A stretch of 64,000 nt of DNA from NCBI RefSeq assembly GCF_028550435.1, contig NZ_JAQQKV010000001.1, positions 682,001 through 746,000 of the forward strand, read 5' to 3'. The translations under genes and the position numbers were made by a program. Every line of letters starts with the position of its first letter. Positions within the stretch are counted from its first letter, which is position 1. A model generated the notes under the pieces. It saw only the letters and a list, made by a program, of their open reading frames with translations. It was not told where the DNA came from and ran no database searches. This DNA is from Asticcacaulis machinosus (GTDB taxonomy: Bacteria > Pseudomonadota > Alphaproteobacteria > Caulobacterales > Caulobacteraceae). Shown here one piece after another: positions 34,439-42,040 of this stretch.

Positions 34439-35511
34439 AAAATAACTCACGTAGACCAAAGCCGTCGGGAAATACCCCGGCACCACCGCACGGTATCCCT
34501 TACGCAGCCATCATCGTCGTTGTGATAGCGCTGCAAGAAGAAAACAACACCTTTCATTCGGTCCTGAGAGCGCGCGGTAATACGAGATGGAAAAACGTGC
34601 CGCCTTCGCCTCGACGTACCTATACCTGTGATTTCCACTCTGAGGTCGGTCCCGTCCTCATATCTGTGCAGGGCCTGAAGGGGATGGGCAATATCGAGGC
34701 GGTTTTAGGCACAACCGAAGCGACGACTCGCCTCCATCCCGATCTTGTCATTTTGGTGGGCCTTGGTGGCTCTTTGCACCCGGAAAAAGTGCAATTGGGT
34801 GACGTTATTTTATCTAACCAAGCCAAATTGTATATGAGCGACAAGGTCGCGGACATCGGAGCAAAAAAGCAGGGTAAAAACCGCTATAGGTTTAGCGATG
34901 CTCCCGATCAAGGCGCAGCGTTGATTGTTGATAAACGTGACAAATTTATGGACTCTTCGTTTTTTCGCTACGAGCGCCGATTCATCGAGTCCGAGGGGAC
35001 ACATGATTTATTGGGGAAAGCGGAGCATGATTTATGCACCGATCTCACATGGATGAATCGCGTGCCAGACGCGGTCGTGCCTGATAAATACAAGGCAGCC
35101 TACAGTGCCCGGTCAGGCGGCGCTATTCATAGTGGTTGGCTTCTAGCGAGTTCGCAGGTCGTCGACAGCGCGGAATTTCGCGACTATCTACTCGATAAAA
35201 ATACCTCCCTTCATCTTGATATCCACATGCAAACGGCGGAGCCGGATCGATCGCATTGGAAGGCCGGTGAGATTCTGGCGGTTGATATGGAAAGTTACGG
35301 CGTACTAAAAGCGGTCGAAACCCTTCGGGTAAACATTGGCAACACTGTCGGCGGCATTGTGGTCCGTGGTGTGTCAGATCTTTGCGAAGAAAAGGTTGGC
35401 ACCGATGATTTGTCCGGCAATGCAACCCGTTTAGTCGCGGTCCAAAACGCGTCAGAAGCAACACTCCGAATAATAGAGGGTATGGATTTCCTAAGTCTAT
35501 TCGATACCTAG
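34435..35511 (+). CDS. nucleoside phosphorylase/nucleosidase-fold protein
   Basis: A 358-residue protein of the PNP/MTAN superfamily. The fold signatures are IIVVVIALQEENNTF at the N-terminus of the domain, VILVGLGGSLHPEKVQLGDVILS for the Gly-rich nucleoside site, AVDMESYGVLKA with the ribose-binding Met-Glu, and VVRGVSDLCEEK near the end with the usual Asp. Members cleave purine nucleosides or nucleotides; PNP-type effectors in phage defence have been reported to degrade ATP. An insert (about residues 115-230) is unlike metabolic enzymes. It ends a four-gene overlapping operon and overlaps the relaxase stop tail-to-tail by four bases. The substrate is not predictable. Confidence 0.75.
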   Translation: MKNNSRRPKPSGNTPAPPHGIPYAAIIVVVIALQEENNTFHSVLRARGNTRWKNVPPSPRRTYTCDFHSEVGPVLISVQGLKGMGNIEAVLGTTEATTRLHPDLVILVGLGGSLHPEKVQLGDVILSNQAKLYMSDKVADIGAKKQGKNRYRFSDAPDQGAALIVDKRDKFMDSSFFRYERRFIESEGTHDLLGKAEHDLCTDLTWMNRVPDAVVPDKYKAAYSARSGGAIHSGWLLASSQVVDSAEFRDYLLDKNTSLHLDIHMQTAEPDRSHWKAGEILAVDMESYGVLKAVETLRVNIGNTVGGIVVRGVSDLCEEKVGTDDLSGNATRLVAVQNASEATLRIIEGMDFLSLFDT

Positions 35512-37430
35512 TCCACGCCCCTTCCTCGGGAGCGTCCAATTGACCAGTTGATGGTGCCTCTGTCGAATACACCGGCCACACTCTTGCCCACATGCGGCTC
35601 CAGCACCGGCCGCCACGGCACCAGCGTAAAATCCCGCGCGCGCTCGATGACGGCCAGACGTCCTTCGGCGGTGTCGCGATAGCCCAGAAGTTTGCCTTCC
35701 ACGCGCTCACCCTGCCGTGCTGGCACATAGGGCTTCTCGCCGTCCGCCACGACACGCCGGGCGATTGAGTCCCATTCACGCCGCCGAAGGCCCTCGCGCT
35801 CGGCTGGCGACAGTACCTGCTGGCCCTCGACCGGTACGCCCATCCCTTCAGACGCCAACCAGGCTGCACGGGCGATACGGGCCTGCCCGACCCGGCCACC
35901 GAACGCCACGTCGGAGACATCGGGCCCCATTTCCCGGTCAAGCCAGGTCAGCCCCGGATACTGAGCCAGTCGCTCCAAAGGCAAGGACGATAGCCGCTCG
36001 ATCTGCACGGGTTTGAGGCGGGCCTGATGGCGCTCGTAGGCCAGTGCGTTTTCGCCGTAGGAAGGTGAGATTACAAAGCTTCCGCTTTCCAACCGCTCGA
36101 CACCGCCGGTCGCGCGTCGAATGGCTTCCAGACGCCGAATATGGGTCTGGGCAAAAGTATCGGTAGCGGAGGGATCAGCCTTCAGGTGAGCTTCAATATC
36201 ATAAAGGCTGCCATTGGCCGTCGCCACGCGGAAAATAGTGTGGTCGGCAGGCTTCAGTTCTGGCGTCACAGACACCACCCGCACGATCATCCCTGGCTCG
36301 ATGCTGTCGGCCGGTCCCAGTCGACCGATGTCGAACACGTGGTCGCGTCCGTCGGTCGCGGCCACGGCCAGATATTGCCGCTCCCCGAAATCGTCCAGTT
36401 CGCCCCGGCGACGAACCTCACCAATGATGGCAGGTGCCTGCTCGCTGGCATCCAAATGAAGGACGGCGTGACGCAGGTCCGTTCCGTTCATGTCGTAGGT
36501 CAGGGATTTGATGAGATCGCCGCGCTCACCCATCTGTCGTAGGGTCGTCTCCATATCGTTGCTGAGCCGCCACAGGCCGCCGCCCATGTCTTCCGCCAAT
36601 CCGAAAGCTCCCAGGGTCTGGAGGCGGCCCGCGCGAAGGCTATGTTGGAACGCATCACTATGCCTGGCAACGACGGTCTGATCCGCGCCCTTGTCACGCC
36701 AAAGCTGACGGTCAATACGGGTTAGGCGCGGCTGATCGATTTCGCGGCGCAGACTGTCGGCGATTTCGTGGTCGGTTTGTGGCCCGAGATCGAGCGTGAC
36801 CAGGGCCTCCGCCCGCGCACGAATGCCAGTGCTGATATAGTCGCGAGCCATGACCAGATCCTGCCCCTGATCGTCGCGCCCCCGGATGGCGATATGGGTG
36901 TGGGGATGGCCCGTGTTAAAGTGATCGACAGCCACCCAATCGAGCCCCGTGCCCAAGTCCTTTTCCATCTGGGACATGAGGCGTCGGGTCAGTCCCTTCA
37001 GGTCGTCATACTGATCCCCATCCTCGGGGGCCACGATGATCCGAAACAGGTGCCGGTCGTCGGCGCAGGTTTCCAGGAAGGCCTTGCCGTCCGCGCGGTC
37101 ATTGTCGCGATCATACAAGGCCCCGGCCCGCCCGTCGCGTGTGGTACCATCGCGTTGCAGGTATTTGAGGTGGGCGCGGGCGGCTCCCAACCCCTTCCCG
37201 GCCAGCCGGGTGAAACGGGCTTTGATAATGACGTGGCGGCTGCCTTTGGGCCGGATACCGATGACCGCTCGCCCGCGCCCCATACGCGCCTTAGTGACAA
37301 AGCGCACGCCGCCCTTTCGCGTGCCGCCAGCGCGCTGAACGGCGTGCAAAACCTGACCGCGAAAGCTGCCTTCGCCCCTCGCGCGCATCTTTCCGAGCCG
37401 AGGTTTGAACTCATCATCCTTTGAGACCAT
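35508..37430 (-). CDS. relaxase (TraI/VirD2-like, DUF3363)
   Basis: A 640-residue relaxase that nicks the element at oriT. The metal-binding triad motif HFNTGHPHTHIAIRG lies near residue 173. The N-terminal catalytic region begins with a basic stretch (RGEGSFRGQVLHAVQRAGG), and the C-terminal DUF3363 region follows (about residue 290 onward). The tyrosine nucleophile is not certain; YLQRD near residue 95 is a candidate. The start at 37430 has AAAAGG upstream; a GTG nine bases earlier is the alternative. It converges with the phosphorylase-fold gene. Confidence 0.9.
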   Translation of the reverse strand: MVSKDDEFKPRLGKMRARGEGSFRGQVLHAVQRAGGTRKGGVRFVTKARMGRGRAVIGIRPKGSRHVIIKARFTRLAGKGLGAARAHLKYLQRDGTTRDGRAGALYDRDNDRADGKAFLETCADDRHLFRIIVAPEDGDQYDDLKGLTRRLMSQMEKDLGTGLDWVAVDHFNTGHPHTHIAIRGRDDQGQDLVMARDYISTGIRARAEALVTLDLGPQTDHEIADSLRREIDQPRLTRIDRQLWRDKGADQTVVARHSDAFQHSLRAGRLQTLGAFGLAEDMGGGLWRLSNDMETTLRQMGERGDLIKSLTYDMNGTDLRHAVLHLDASEQAPAIIGEVRRRGELDDFGERQYLAVAATDGRDHVFDIGRLGPADSIEPGMIVRVVSVTPELKPADHTIFRVATANGSLYDIEAHLKADPSATDTFAQTHIRRLEAIRRATGGVERLESGSFVISPSYGENALAYERHQARLKPVQIERLSSLPLERLAQYPGLTWLDREMGPDVSDVAFGGRVGQARIARAAWLASEGMGVPVEGQQVLSPAEREGLRRREWDSIARRVVADGEKPYVPARQGERVEGKLLGYRDTAEGRLAVIERARDFTLVPWRPVLEPHVGKSVAGVFDRGTINWSIGRSRGRGVD

Positions 37431-37579
37431 GGAGGCCACCTTTTCTGTTACTTTTCAGTGTTTTAGACCTAAACACCTCCACACGCCCGGCCTTGCCTCC
37501 CTAAAATCCGATGTGCAGACAATGACTTGGCCGACATAGGAGGCCGTGGTTTTATCTTGCCATCCCTTTTCCCTTCTCT
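37431..37579. other. candidate oriT region next to relaxase
   Basis: This short non-coding gap between the relaxase and lytic transglycosylase genes contains TATCTTGC at 37553-37560, close to the YATCCTGY nick-site consensus of RP4/VirD2-type relaxases. GC-rich partly complementary segments (GGCCTTGCCTCC and GGAGGCCG) stand nearby. Position next to the relaxase is usual for oriT. The match is short, so certainty is low. Confidence 0.3.
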
Positions 37580-38185
37580 TCACGGCCCGCCCTCCGGTCG
37601 CGCCATCTGACTCAGCGGCACGAACAAGCCGTTGGCGCCTTCGGGGGGCACCGGCTCAGGGGGCGTGTCCGCTCCGACAAAAATGGCTATGCCCGAGGCC
37701 AGGGTGGGCTCGGCGCGAACAACCGTTCGGAGGTAAAGGCGCGTTTCCAAAGGCAGGGGACGGCCTTTGAGCCAGTCAGCGTACCGTCCGGGCCCGGCGT
37801 TGTAGGCGCCGAACAGACCGGGGTAGCCGAAGCGATCGTACATGGCGCGCAAATAGGCTGTACCGGCCCGGATGTTGTCGCAGGGGGCGTGCGGATCAGG
37901 TCCCAAACCATGTTGGACGCGCATCATGTCGTAGGTGCCGGGCATCAATTGCATCAACCCCATGGCTCCGGCTTTGGAGGTGATCGGCCGACCGTTCAAA
38001 TGCGTCCGTCCCCCACTTTCCGCCTGTATGACGGCGTCGATCCATGGAAAGGGAATAGCGAAATCTGCACTCGCTTGCATAATGCAAGCCCGCCAGAAAC
38101 TTGTCTCAGACTGCGCCCACACCGGCCCGCTTACCAGTCCAAAACCGGTGATTAGGCACGGTAGAAACCGCAACGCCCGCATCAC
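37580..38185 (-). CDS. lytic transglycosylase (VirB1/TrbN-like)
   Basis: A 201-residue SLT-family enzyme that opens peptidoglycan for the transfer channel. A signal peptide (FLPCLITGFGLVSGPVWAQ) precedes the domain. The catalytic Glu is in IDAVIQAESGGRTHLN, and the family signatures AGAMGLMQLMPGTYDMM and YLRAMYDRFGYPGLFGAYNAGPGRY follow. Its ATG overlaps the traF-like stop by four bases, placing it in the transfer operon. Confidence 0.9.
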   Translation of the reverse strand: MMRALRFLPCLITGFGLVSGPVWAQSETSFWRACIMQASADFAIPFPWIDAVIQAESGGRTHLNGRPITSKAGAMGLMQLMPGTYDMMRVQHGLGPDPHAPCDNIRAGTAYLRAMYDRFGYPGLFGAYNAGPGRYADWLKGRPLPLETRLYLRTVVRAEPTLASGIAIFVGADTPPEPVPPEGANGLFVPLSQMARPEGGP

Positions 38186-38718
38186 ATAGGCTCCAGTCGG
38201 CCGCGTACTAAGGCCATGGAAACGGCCCCGAAATAGCGACCATCGAAGGAGTGCGGACTGTTAGGATTGAGCGGCAGAAATTCGCCGGATTGCAGAGATC
38301 GGCAGTCTTGCCACTGTGGCAAAGGACGCCCCTGCCCGTCGCGGGTTTGGCGTGTGGCAATGCTGTGGCCATTGATCAAAATCGTCATCCCAATGGCGCA
38401 TATCTCGTCGCCGGGGAGTGCGGCGACGGTCTTGATCATGGGAACCGATTTGGGGAGATACCGGCGTTTGTCCGCCAGATCTCGGACATTCGCCGGCGTG
38501 GTCATGAGCACCACATCGCCCCGGTGCAGGACCTTTACAGGGTATACACGGTAGAAGCCTTTGGGGACGCTGGCGCTGGCGTTGTAGACGACCATGGGCG
38601 TCTCCCGACCCCACTGATTGAACGCCAGACTGAGGAGCGCGGCCGTGGTGATCCCGGACAAAACCAGGTGGCGACCACGACGGCGGCGCTGGTGCTGGGG
38701 TGACGGGGTTTGCCGCAT
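38182..38718 (-). CDS. traF: TraF-like conjugative signal peptidase (S26)
   Basis: A 178-residue S26 peptidase. An N-terminal membrane anchor (LVLSGITTAALLSLAFNQWG) precedes the Ser region (NASASVPKGFYRVYPV) and the Lys region (PMIKTVAALPGDEIC), with a late PHSFDGRYFGAV. TraF peptidases process and cyclise TrbC pilin, which is present at 29052. The start at 38718 has GGAGG upstream and overlaps the AlpA-like stop codon by one base (TAATG). Confidence 0.9.
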   Translation of the reverse strand: MRQTPSPQHQRRRRGRHLVLSGITTAALLSLAFNQWGRETPMVVYNASASVPKGFYRVYPVKVLHRGDVVLMTTPANVRDLADKRRYLPKSVPMIKTVAALPGDEICAIGMTILINGHSIATRQTRDGQGRPLPQWQDCRSLQSGEFLPLNPNSPHSFDGRYFGAVSMALVRGRLEPM

Positions 38719-38954
38719 TATTTGGCCTCCCCGTTCGACGGAATTTGCACCCCGTGCGCCTGTGACCACGCGTCGAGATCATCGATATGGTAGCGGATAT
38801 GGCGACCATGCTTACGATAGGCCGGACCGCGCTTTTTGGGTCGCATCTTCTCCAGGGTACGCGGCGACAAACCGATGTAAAACGCGGCTTGTTTGGTGTT
38901 GAGAAACGGGCTGCCCTTCTTGGCGGCGGCCGCACGATCTTGTTCATTGGACAT
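38718..38954 (-). CDS. AlpA/excisionase-type HTH DNA-binding protein
   Basis: A 78-residue MerR-superfamily HTH protein: PFLNTKQAAFYIGLSPRTLEK, then MRPKKRGPAYRKHGRHIRYHIDDLDAW. Such proteins act as excisionases or prophage-type activators and are standard next to traF in these elements. The ATG at 38954 has AGAGG upstream. Its family motif is intact, unlike the frameshifted relative at 575-919. Confidence 0.85.
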   Translation of the reverse strand: MSNEQDRAAAAKKGSPFLNTKQAAFYIGLSPRTLEKMRPKKRGPAYRKHGRHIRYHIDDLDAWSQAHGVQIPSNGEAK

Positions 38955-39191
38955 GGAATTCGCCTCTTGTCGGATGGTGGACACCGGCGCGCAATTGAGC
39001 GGGCCTGCCGACAAGACTGGGCGTGAAACACGAGACCCGGCAGGGTCGAAAACGGGGGGATGCGAAAACGTCCGTCCCTCCCGCGCGCTGGCTTTGTCCC
39101 TGTGGCTGTCTGACTATGCTCGACCCGCGAGCCCTGCCGAAGGCAGGGCGAGCCGCCGGACAATGCTCGGGCTGGGGCTCGGTCCGGGCTC

Positions 39192-39230
39192 AAAAAAAGG
39201 AACCCGCGCGGCTTAACCCAACCGCGCGGG
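39192..39230 (-). terminator. rho-independent terminator after the DUF932 gene
   Basis: On the minus strand a nine-base-pair stem CCCGCGCGG/CCGCGCGGG with a ten-base loop is followed by TTCC and a run of seven T. It starts ten bases after the DUF932 stop codon and separates that gene from the AlpA-traF operon. Confidence 0.85.
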
Positions 39231-39239
39231 AAAGGGGTT

Positions 39240-40430
39240 TCAGATGACGGCGGCCATGAGTTTCGTGGCCTTCATTTCGAGGTCGAGGCGGCTGTCTTGG
39301 TGCGGCTTCTGACGTGCTAATGCCGTGATGCCCTGCACGAAATCGAAGACGCTTTCCGGCTTCTTGCCCTCTTCTTTCAGCACGGTGTCGATGATTTTCT
39401 GGGTTTCCGACTTGGTAAATCCGCGCTTGGTGAGGAAGCCTGAGCGCTCGTCATCGGTCTTTGCCACCACGGTTTCGCGCGCGGCTTTGACGCCTTCGAT
39501 AAACGGCGTTGGGGACGAATTGGCGAAGCGGGTCAGGGCGGGGGCAGCCTCATAGGCGAAGCGTCCGGCGGCGAATTTGGAATGCCGGATGGTGATGGAT
39601 TCGAAGTTTTCGACCCCCCAGATATTCCGGTTCTGACAGACGCCACGCAGGTAAAACGACGCAATGCCGAGGCTGCGCGATCCCACCTCAGAGTTCCAGC
39701 AATAGAAGCCCCTGAAATAGACATCGGGGTCGCCATTGGGCAAACGTCCCGCTTCGATGGGGTGCGTATCATCCACCAAAAACAGGAACACGTCCCGGTC
39801 TGAGGCGTAAAGAGTGGTCGTTTCCTTGGTCACGTCCACATAGGGGTTGTGGGTTCGGGTCGTCCAGTCCATCACACCGGGAACTTTCCAGCGGGTTTCG
39901 CCGAGGCCATTCCCGGCGATCTTGCGCACGGCATTGACCAGTTCATGGTCCCAGATGCGGCCATAGTCTGGCCCTGTCACAGCGCGCAATTCGATGCCAC
40001 CATCTGCGGTTTCCAGTGTCTTGATCTGTTCGGCGCGGTGGTTCATCAGACCGTGTTGCAGGTTAATGCCTGACAGGGGCGCGGGCAACTGGCGCAGGTA
40101 TCCCGAAGGGGCACCGACAAGGGTACACAGTTGGCCGAAACTCCAATGGGTCGGGGCAATCGGATCGGGTCTGCCGGGACAAATCAGAGCGAGGCGTTCG
40201 GCGTCTTCTAAGCTGGCTTCCACACGGACTTGATCACTGGGGACGGTGCGGACATGAGCGCTGTCGGCCCGCCCTCTCACAGCGTCATAAAGGTCATTTA
40301 GGTTTAGAAACCGCTCGTCATCGGGGCGGGCAAACCACTGCGAGGACACACGACCATCACGATTGCCGAGGAACGGATTGACGGCGAAGGCTCCGGACAC
40401 GGCGGTCGGATCAGAGGGGATATTGGACAT
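39240..40430 (-). CDS. DUF932 protein
   Basis: A 396-residue DUF932 protein, a family common on plasmids, phages and conjugative elements, with unknown biochemistry (an N-terminal part linked to DNA or recombination functions has been suggested). Visible are VRVEASLEDAERLALICPGRPDPIAPTHWSFGQLCTLVGAPSGYLRQLPA, the central RDVFLFLVDDTHPIEAGRLPNGDPDVYFRGFYCWNSEVGSRSLGIASFYLRGVCQNRNIWG and a helical C-terminus. The ATG at 40430 has AAGGAG eight bases upstream. A structured RNA element sits in its leader at 40469-40641 and a terminator follows the stop. Confidence 0.85.
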   Translation of the reverse strand: MSNIPSDPTAVSGAFAVNPFLGNRDGRVSSQWFARPDDERFLNLNDLYDAVRGRADSAHVRTVPSDQVRVEASLEDAERLALICPGRPDPIAPTHWSFGQLCTLVGAPSGYLRQLPAPLSGINLQHGLMNHRAEQIKTLETADGGIELRAVTGPDYGRIWDHELVNAVRKIAGNGLGETRWKVPGVMDWTTRTHNPYVDVTKETTTLYASDRDVFLFLVDDTHPIEAGRLPNGDPDVYFRGFYCWNSEVGSRSLGIASFYLRGVCQNRNIWGVENFESITIRHSKFAAGRFAYEAAPALTRFANSSPTPFIEGVKAARETVVAKTDDERSGFLTKRGFTKSETQKIIDTVLKEEGKKPESVFDFVQGITALARQKPHQDSRLDLEMKATKLMAAVI

Positions 40431-40468
40431 TTGAAACGCTCCTTTTGGGCTTGGGTTGCAGCGCAAGA

Positions 40469-40641
40469 CCGCGCTGAAACCCTGCCCCTCGGCGAGAGCT
40501 GGGGTAGCAAGGGTCAAGGGCGTTTCCGGCGGAGGGGGATCACCCGGCCTGCACGGAGCCGTTGCGGAGGAAGGCCGGGGAGACCGCCGGAAACGGGACT
40601 GCAGGGACGCTCCCTTGACCCGCGCGAGGGCGGAGCCCTTA
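40469..40641 (-). ncRNA. structured RNA element in DUF932 leader, copy A
   Basis: On the minus strand this 173-nt leader folds into a nested stem. Positions 40612-40621 pair with 40511-40520 (GGGTCAAGGG/CCCTTGACCC), 40584-40594 pair with 40522-40532 (GTTTCCGGCGG/CCGCCGGAAAC), and 40573-40579 pair with 40543-40549 (CCCGGCC/GGCCGGG). A separate hairpin CTC-TCGCC-GAG lies at 40488-40498, and a 5' hairpin AGGGCTCCGCCCT near 40628-40640. A second copy at 44138-44331 has different arms that still pair, which supports RNA structure. The element ends 39 bases upstream of the ATG, so cis-regulation of translation or transcription is likely. It is not a riboswitch or ribozyme class I know. Confidence 0.7.
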
Positions 40642-40997
40642 GCCTTAAATTGTCTTATTCCGATCTCAATTCCGCTGCTTTCGGTGGATATATTGTTCTC
40701 CAGTCGCCGGAACGCCCTAACACGGACTCCGGTGGCTTGCGGACGGTCTCCCAGCCCCCCTGAAGACCGTTCGCCCCCTCTCAAGGCTAAACGACAGACC
40801 CCGCCGTTGCCCCCGGCGAGGTCTCTTTTTTTTACGCTGCAATTCGATTTGCCTCACACCCTTGTGTGTGGCGGCGACAGGGGTCAGGCGATAGGTTCCC
40901 CCATGGTCATCGGGATCATTCCCCCCCCCCCTCGACTCCGATGACCGGAGCGGCTTCGCCCCCCGAAGCCGCTCCCCAACCGCCTCCGCATGCATAC
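40642..40997. other. intergenic, no gene seen
   Basis: This 356-base gap between the RNA element and the DUF736 terminator probably holds the DUF932 promoter near the AT-richer part at 40640-40700. It includes a ten-C tract at about 40921-40930. Apparent reading frames here have no ribosome sites and are low-complexity GC-rich readings. Confidence 0.5.
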
Positions 40998-41028
40998 GAA
41001 AAGACCCCGCAGCGCTGGCCACGGGGTC
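40998..41028 (-). terminator. rho-independent terminator after DUF736 gene
   Basis: On the minus strand GACCCCG and CGGGGTC form a seven-base-pair stem around a 12-base loop, followed by TTTTC. It lies 11 bases beyond the DUF736 stop codon. Confidence 0.75.
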
Positions 41029-41039
41029 GGGTTGAGGCG

Positions 41040-41348
41040 TTATTTCGACTGCGGACGGGTCCACAGCAGATTGTAGGTGTCCGGGTGTTCGTCCTGGAAC
41101 AGGCTGGCATAGATCGGATGCGGGAAGGAGGGGTCGTCGAGCTTGAGGGAGACGTAGTCGCGCCCGTTGTCGGCGGTGCGCTTCCAGCCGGCCCCGATTT
41201 CCGCCGGCCCGGTATAGACACGGTAGTCGGGGGCGTTTTCGGAAGCGGGCTCGCTTTCGACCAGACGGGCCTTGAAGTTCAGGGTCGCGGTCTTGATGGA
41301 GCCAGAGAAGCCGGATTCGGATTTCGAAAAAGTGCCGATAATGGACAT
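41040..41348 (-). CDS. DUF736 protein
   Basis: A 102-residue DUF736 protein: MSIIGTFSKSESGFSGSIKT, followed by ATLNFKARLV and ending in YNLLWTRP. The family is almost always found beside traG-, DUF932- or ParB-type genes of alphaproteobacterial plasmids and elements. It has an OB-like or beta-barrel look, and its function is unknown. The ATG at 41348 has AAAGGAAC upstream; longer readings into the Arg/Pro-rich leader are rejected. It forms its own transcript, with a terminator downstream. Confidence 0.9.
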   Translation of the reverse strand: MSIIGTFSKSESGFSGSIKTATLNFKARLVESEPASENAPDYRVYTGPAEIGAGWKRTADNGRDYVSLKLDDPSFPHPIYASLFQDEHPDTYNLLWTRPQSK

Positions 41349-41963
41349 AGGTTTGTTCCTTTCTGCGCTCGGGCCGCGCCAATCGCGACCTCGATGGGGG
41401 TCGTGCGAACGGGGCCGGACCGCGCGCACCCGCAGGGCCGAAGGACTGGCGGTGGGGGCTTTTTTGCTTCGCGATGCAAAGCGCAAAGCGCGGCGGAAAA
41501 AAGCTCACAGCGCCGGTTGCGCGCTTAGGGCCGGTTGCGTTCAGACCTCTCATCGTCGAGGTCGCGCCAAGGCTTGCGGCTCGGCCAGACAGAGGCGAAC
41601 CGTGCGCCGTCGTCGCCCGCCGGGACATCCGCACCGGGTTCTCTGGCTCCATCGGGATGGGGCTCCGTTCGAATAGCCCTCGGCGGGGCGAAACGTCTGC
41701 GGCCCTCCGAAACAGCCCCCGATGGCCGCGCCCGTATCGGGTCGAAGGGACACGCCAAAAGACGGGAAGCGTACCACCGACGCGGGACGTGAACGCGCGG
41801 TGCAAGATGGGTGAGCCACCTTTTCGGCCTCTGGTCTATGCCCGCCTGTTTCAGGGCAAAGCCCTGCCAAAGGCAATTATGAGAGACCGGCGAGTGGTCG
41901 AAGCCCCCCTCAACCGATCCCGTGTTCCTCGCTGCCGGGTCTTTTCGAGGGCGTTGGGGCGAC
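41349..41963. other. GC-rich non-coding leader, no gene seen
   Basis: About 615 bases lie between the DUF736 start and the terminators of the ParB-like gene. All six frames give Arg/Pro/Gly-rich readings without ribosome sites, including a long plus-strand frame that continues antisense through the ParB-like gene, so I call it non-coding. It presumably carries the DUF736 promoter and a long GC-rich leader. I found no match there to the structured RNA element of the two neighbouring leaders. Confidence 0.5.
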
Positions 41964-42036
41964 AAAAAAAGCCCCGCGCCACCGGCGCGGGACCGTCTAA
42001 AAAGATAAGACCGGGACCGCCCAAGCGGTCCCGGTC
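41964..42036 (-). terminator. tandem terminators after large ParB-like gene
   Basis: Two hairpins follow the ParB-like stop on the minus strand. The first has a perfect 12-base-pair stem (GACCGGGACCGC/GCGGTCCCGGTC, loop TTGG) at 42009-42036, followed by TTATCTTTTT. The second has an eight-base-pair stem (CCCGCGCC/GGCGCGGG) at 41973-41991, followed by GC and seven T. Such a strong double stop insulates the DUF736 gene from read-through. Confidence 0.9.
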
Positions 42037-42040
42037 CCCT

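Noticed and set aside
41349-41486. N-terminal extension of the DUF736 protein and a possible third copy of the structured RNA element
   Set aside because: The extension is Arg/Pro-rich and unlike the family, which starts at MSIIG. The leader has GC-rich stems but none of the conserved segments of the two RNA copies.
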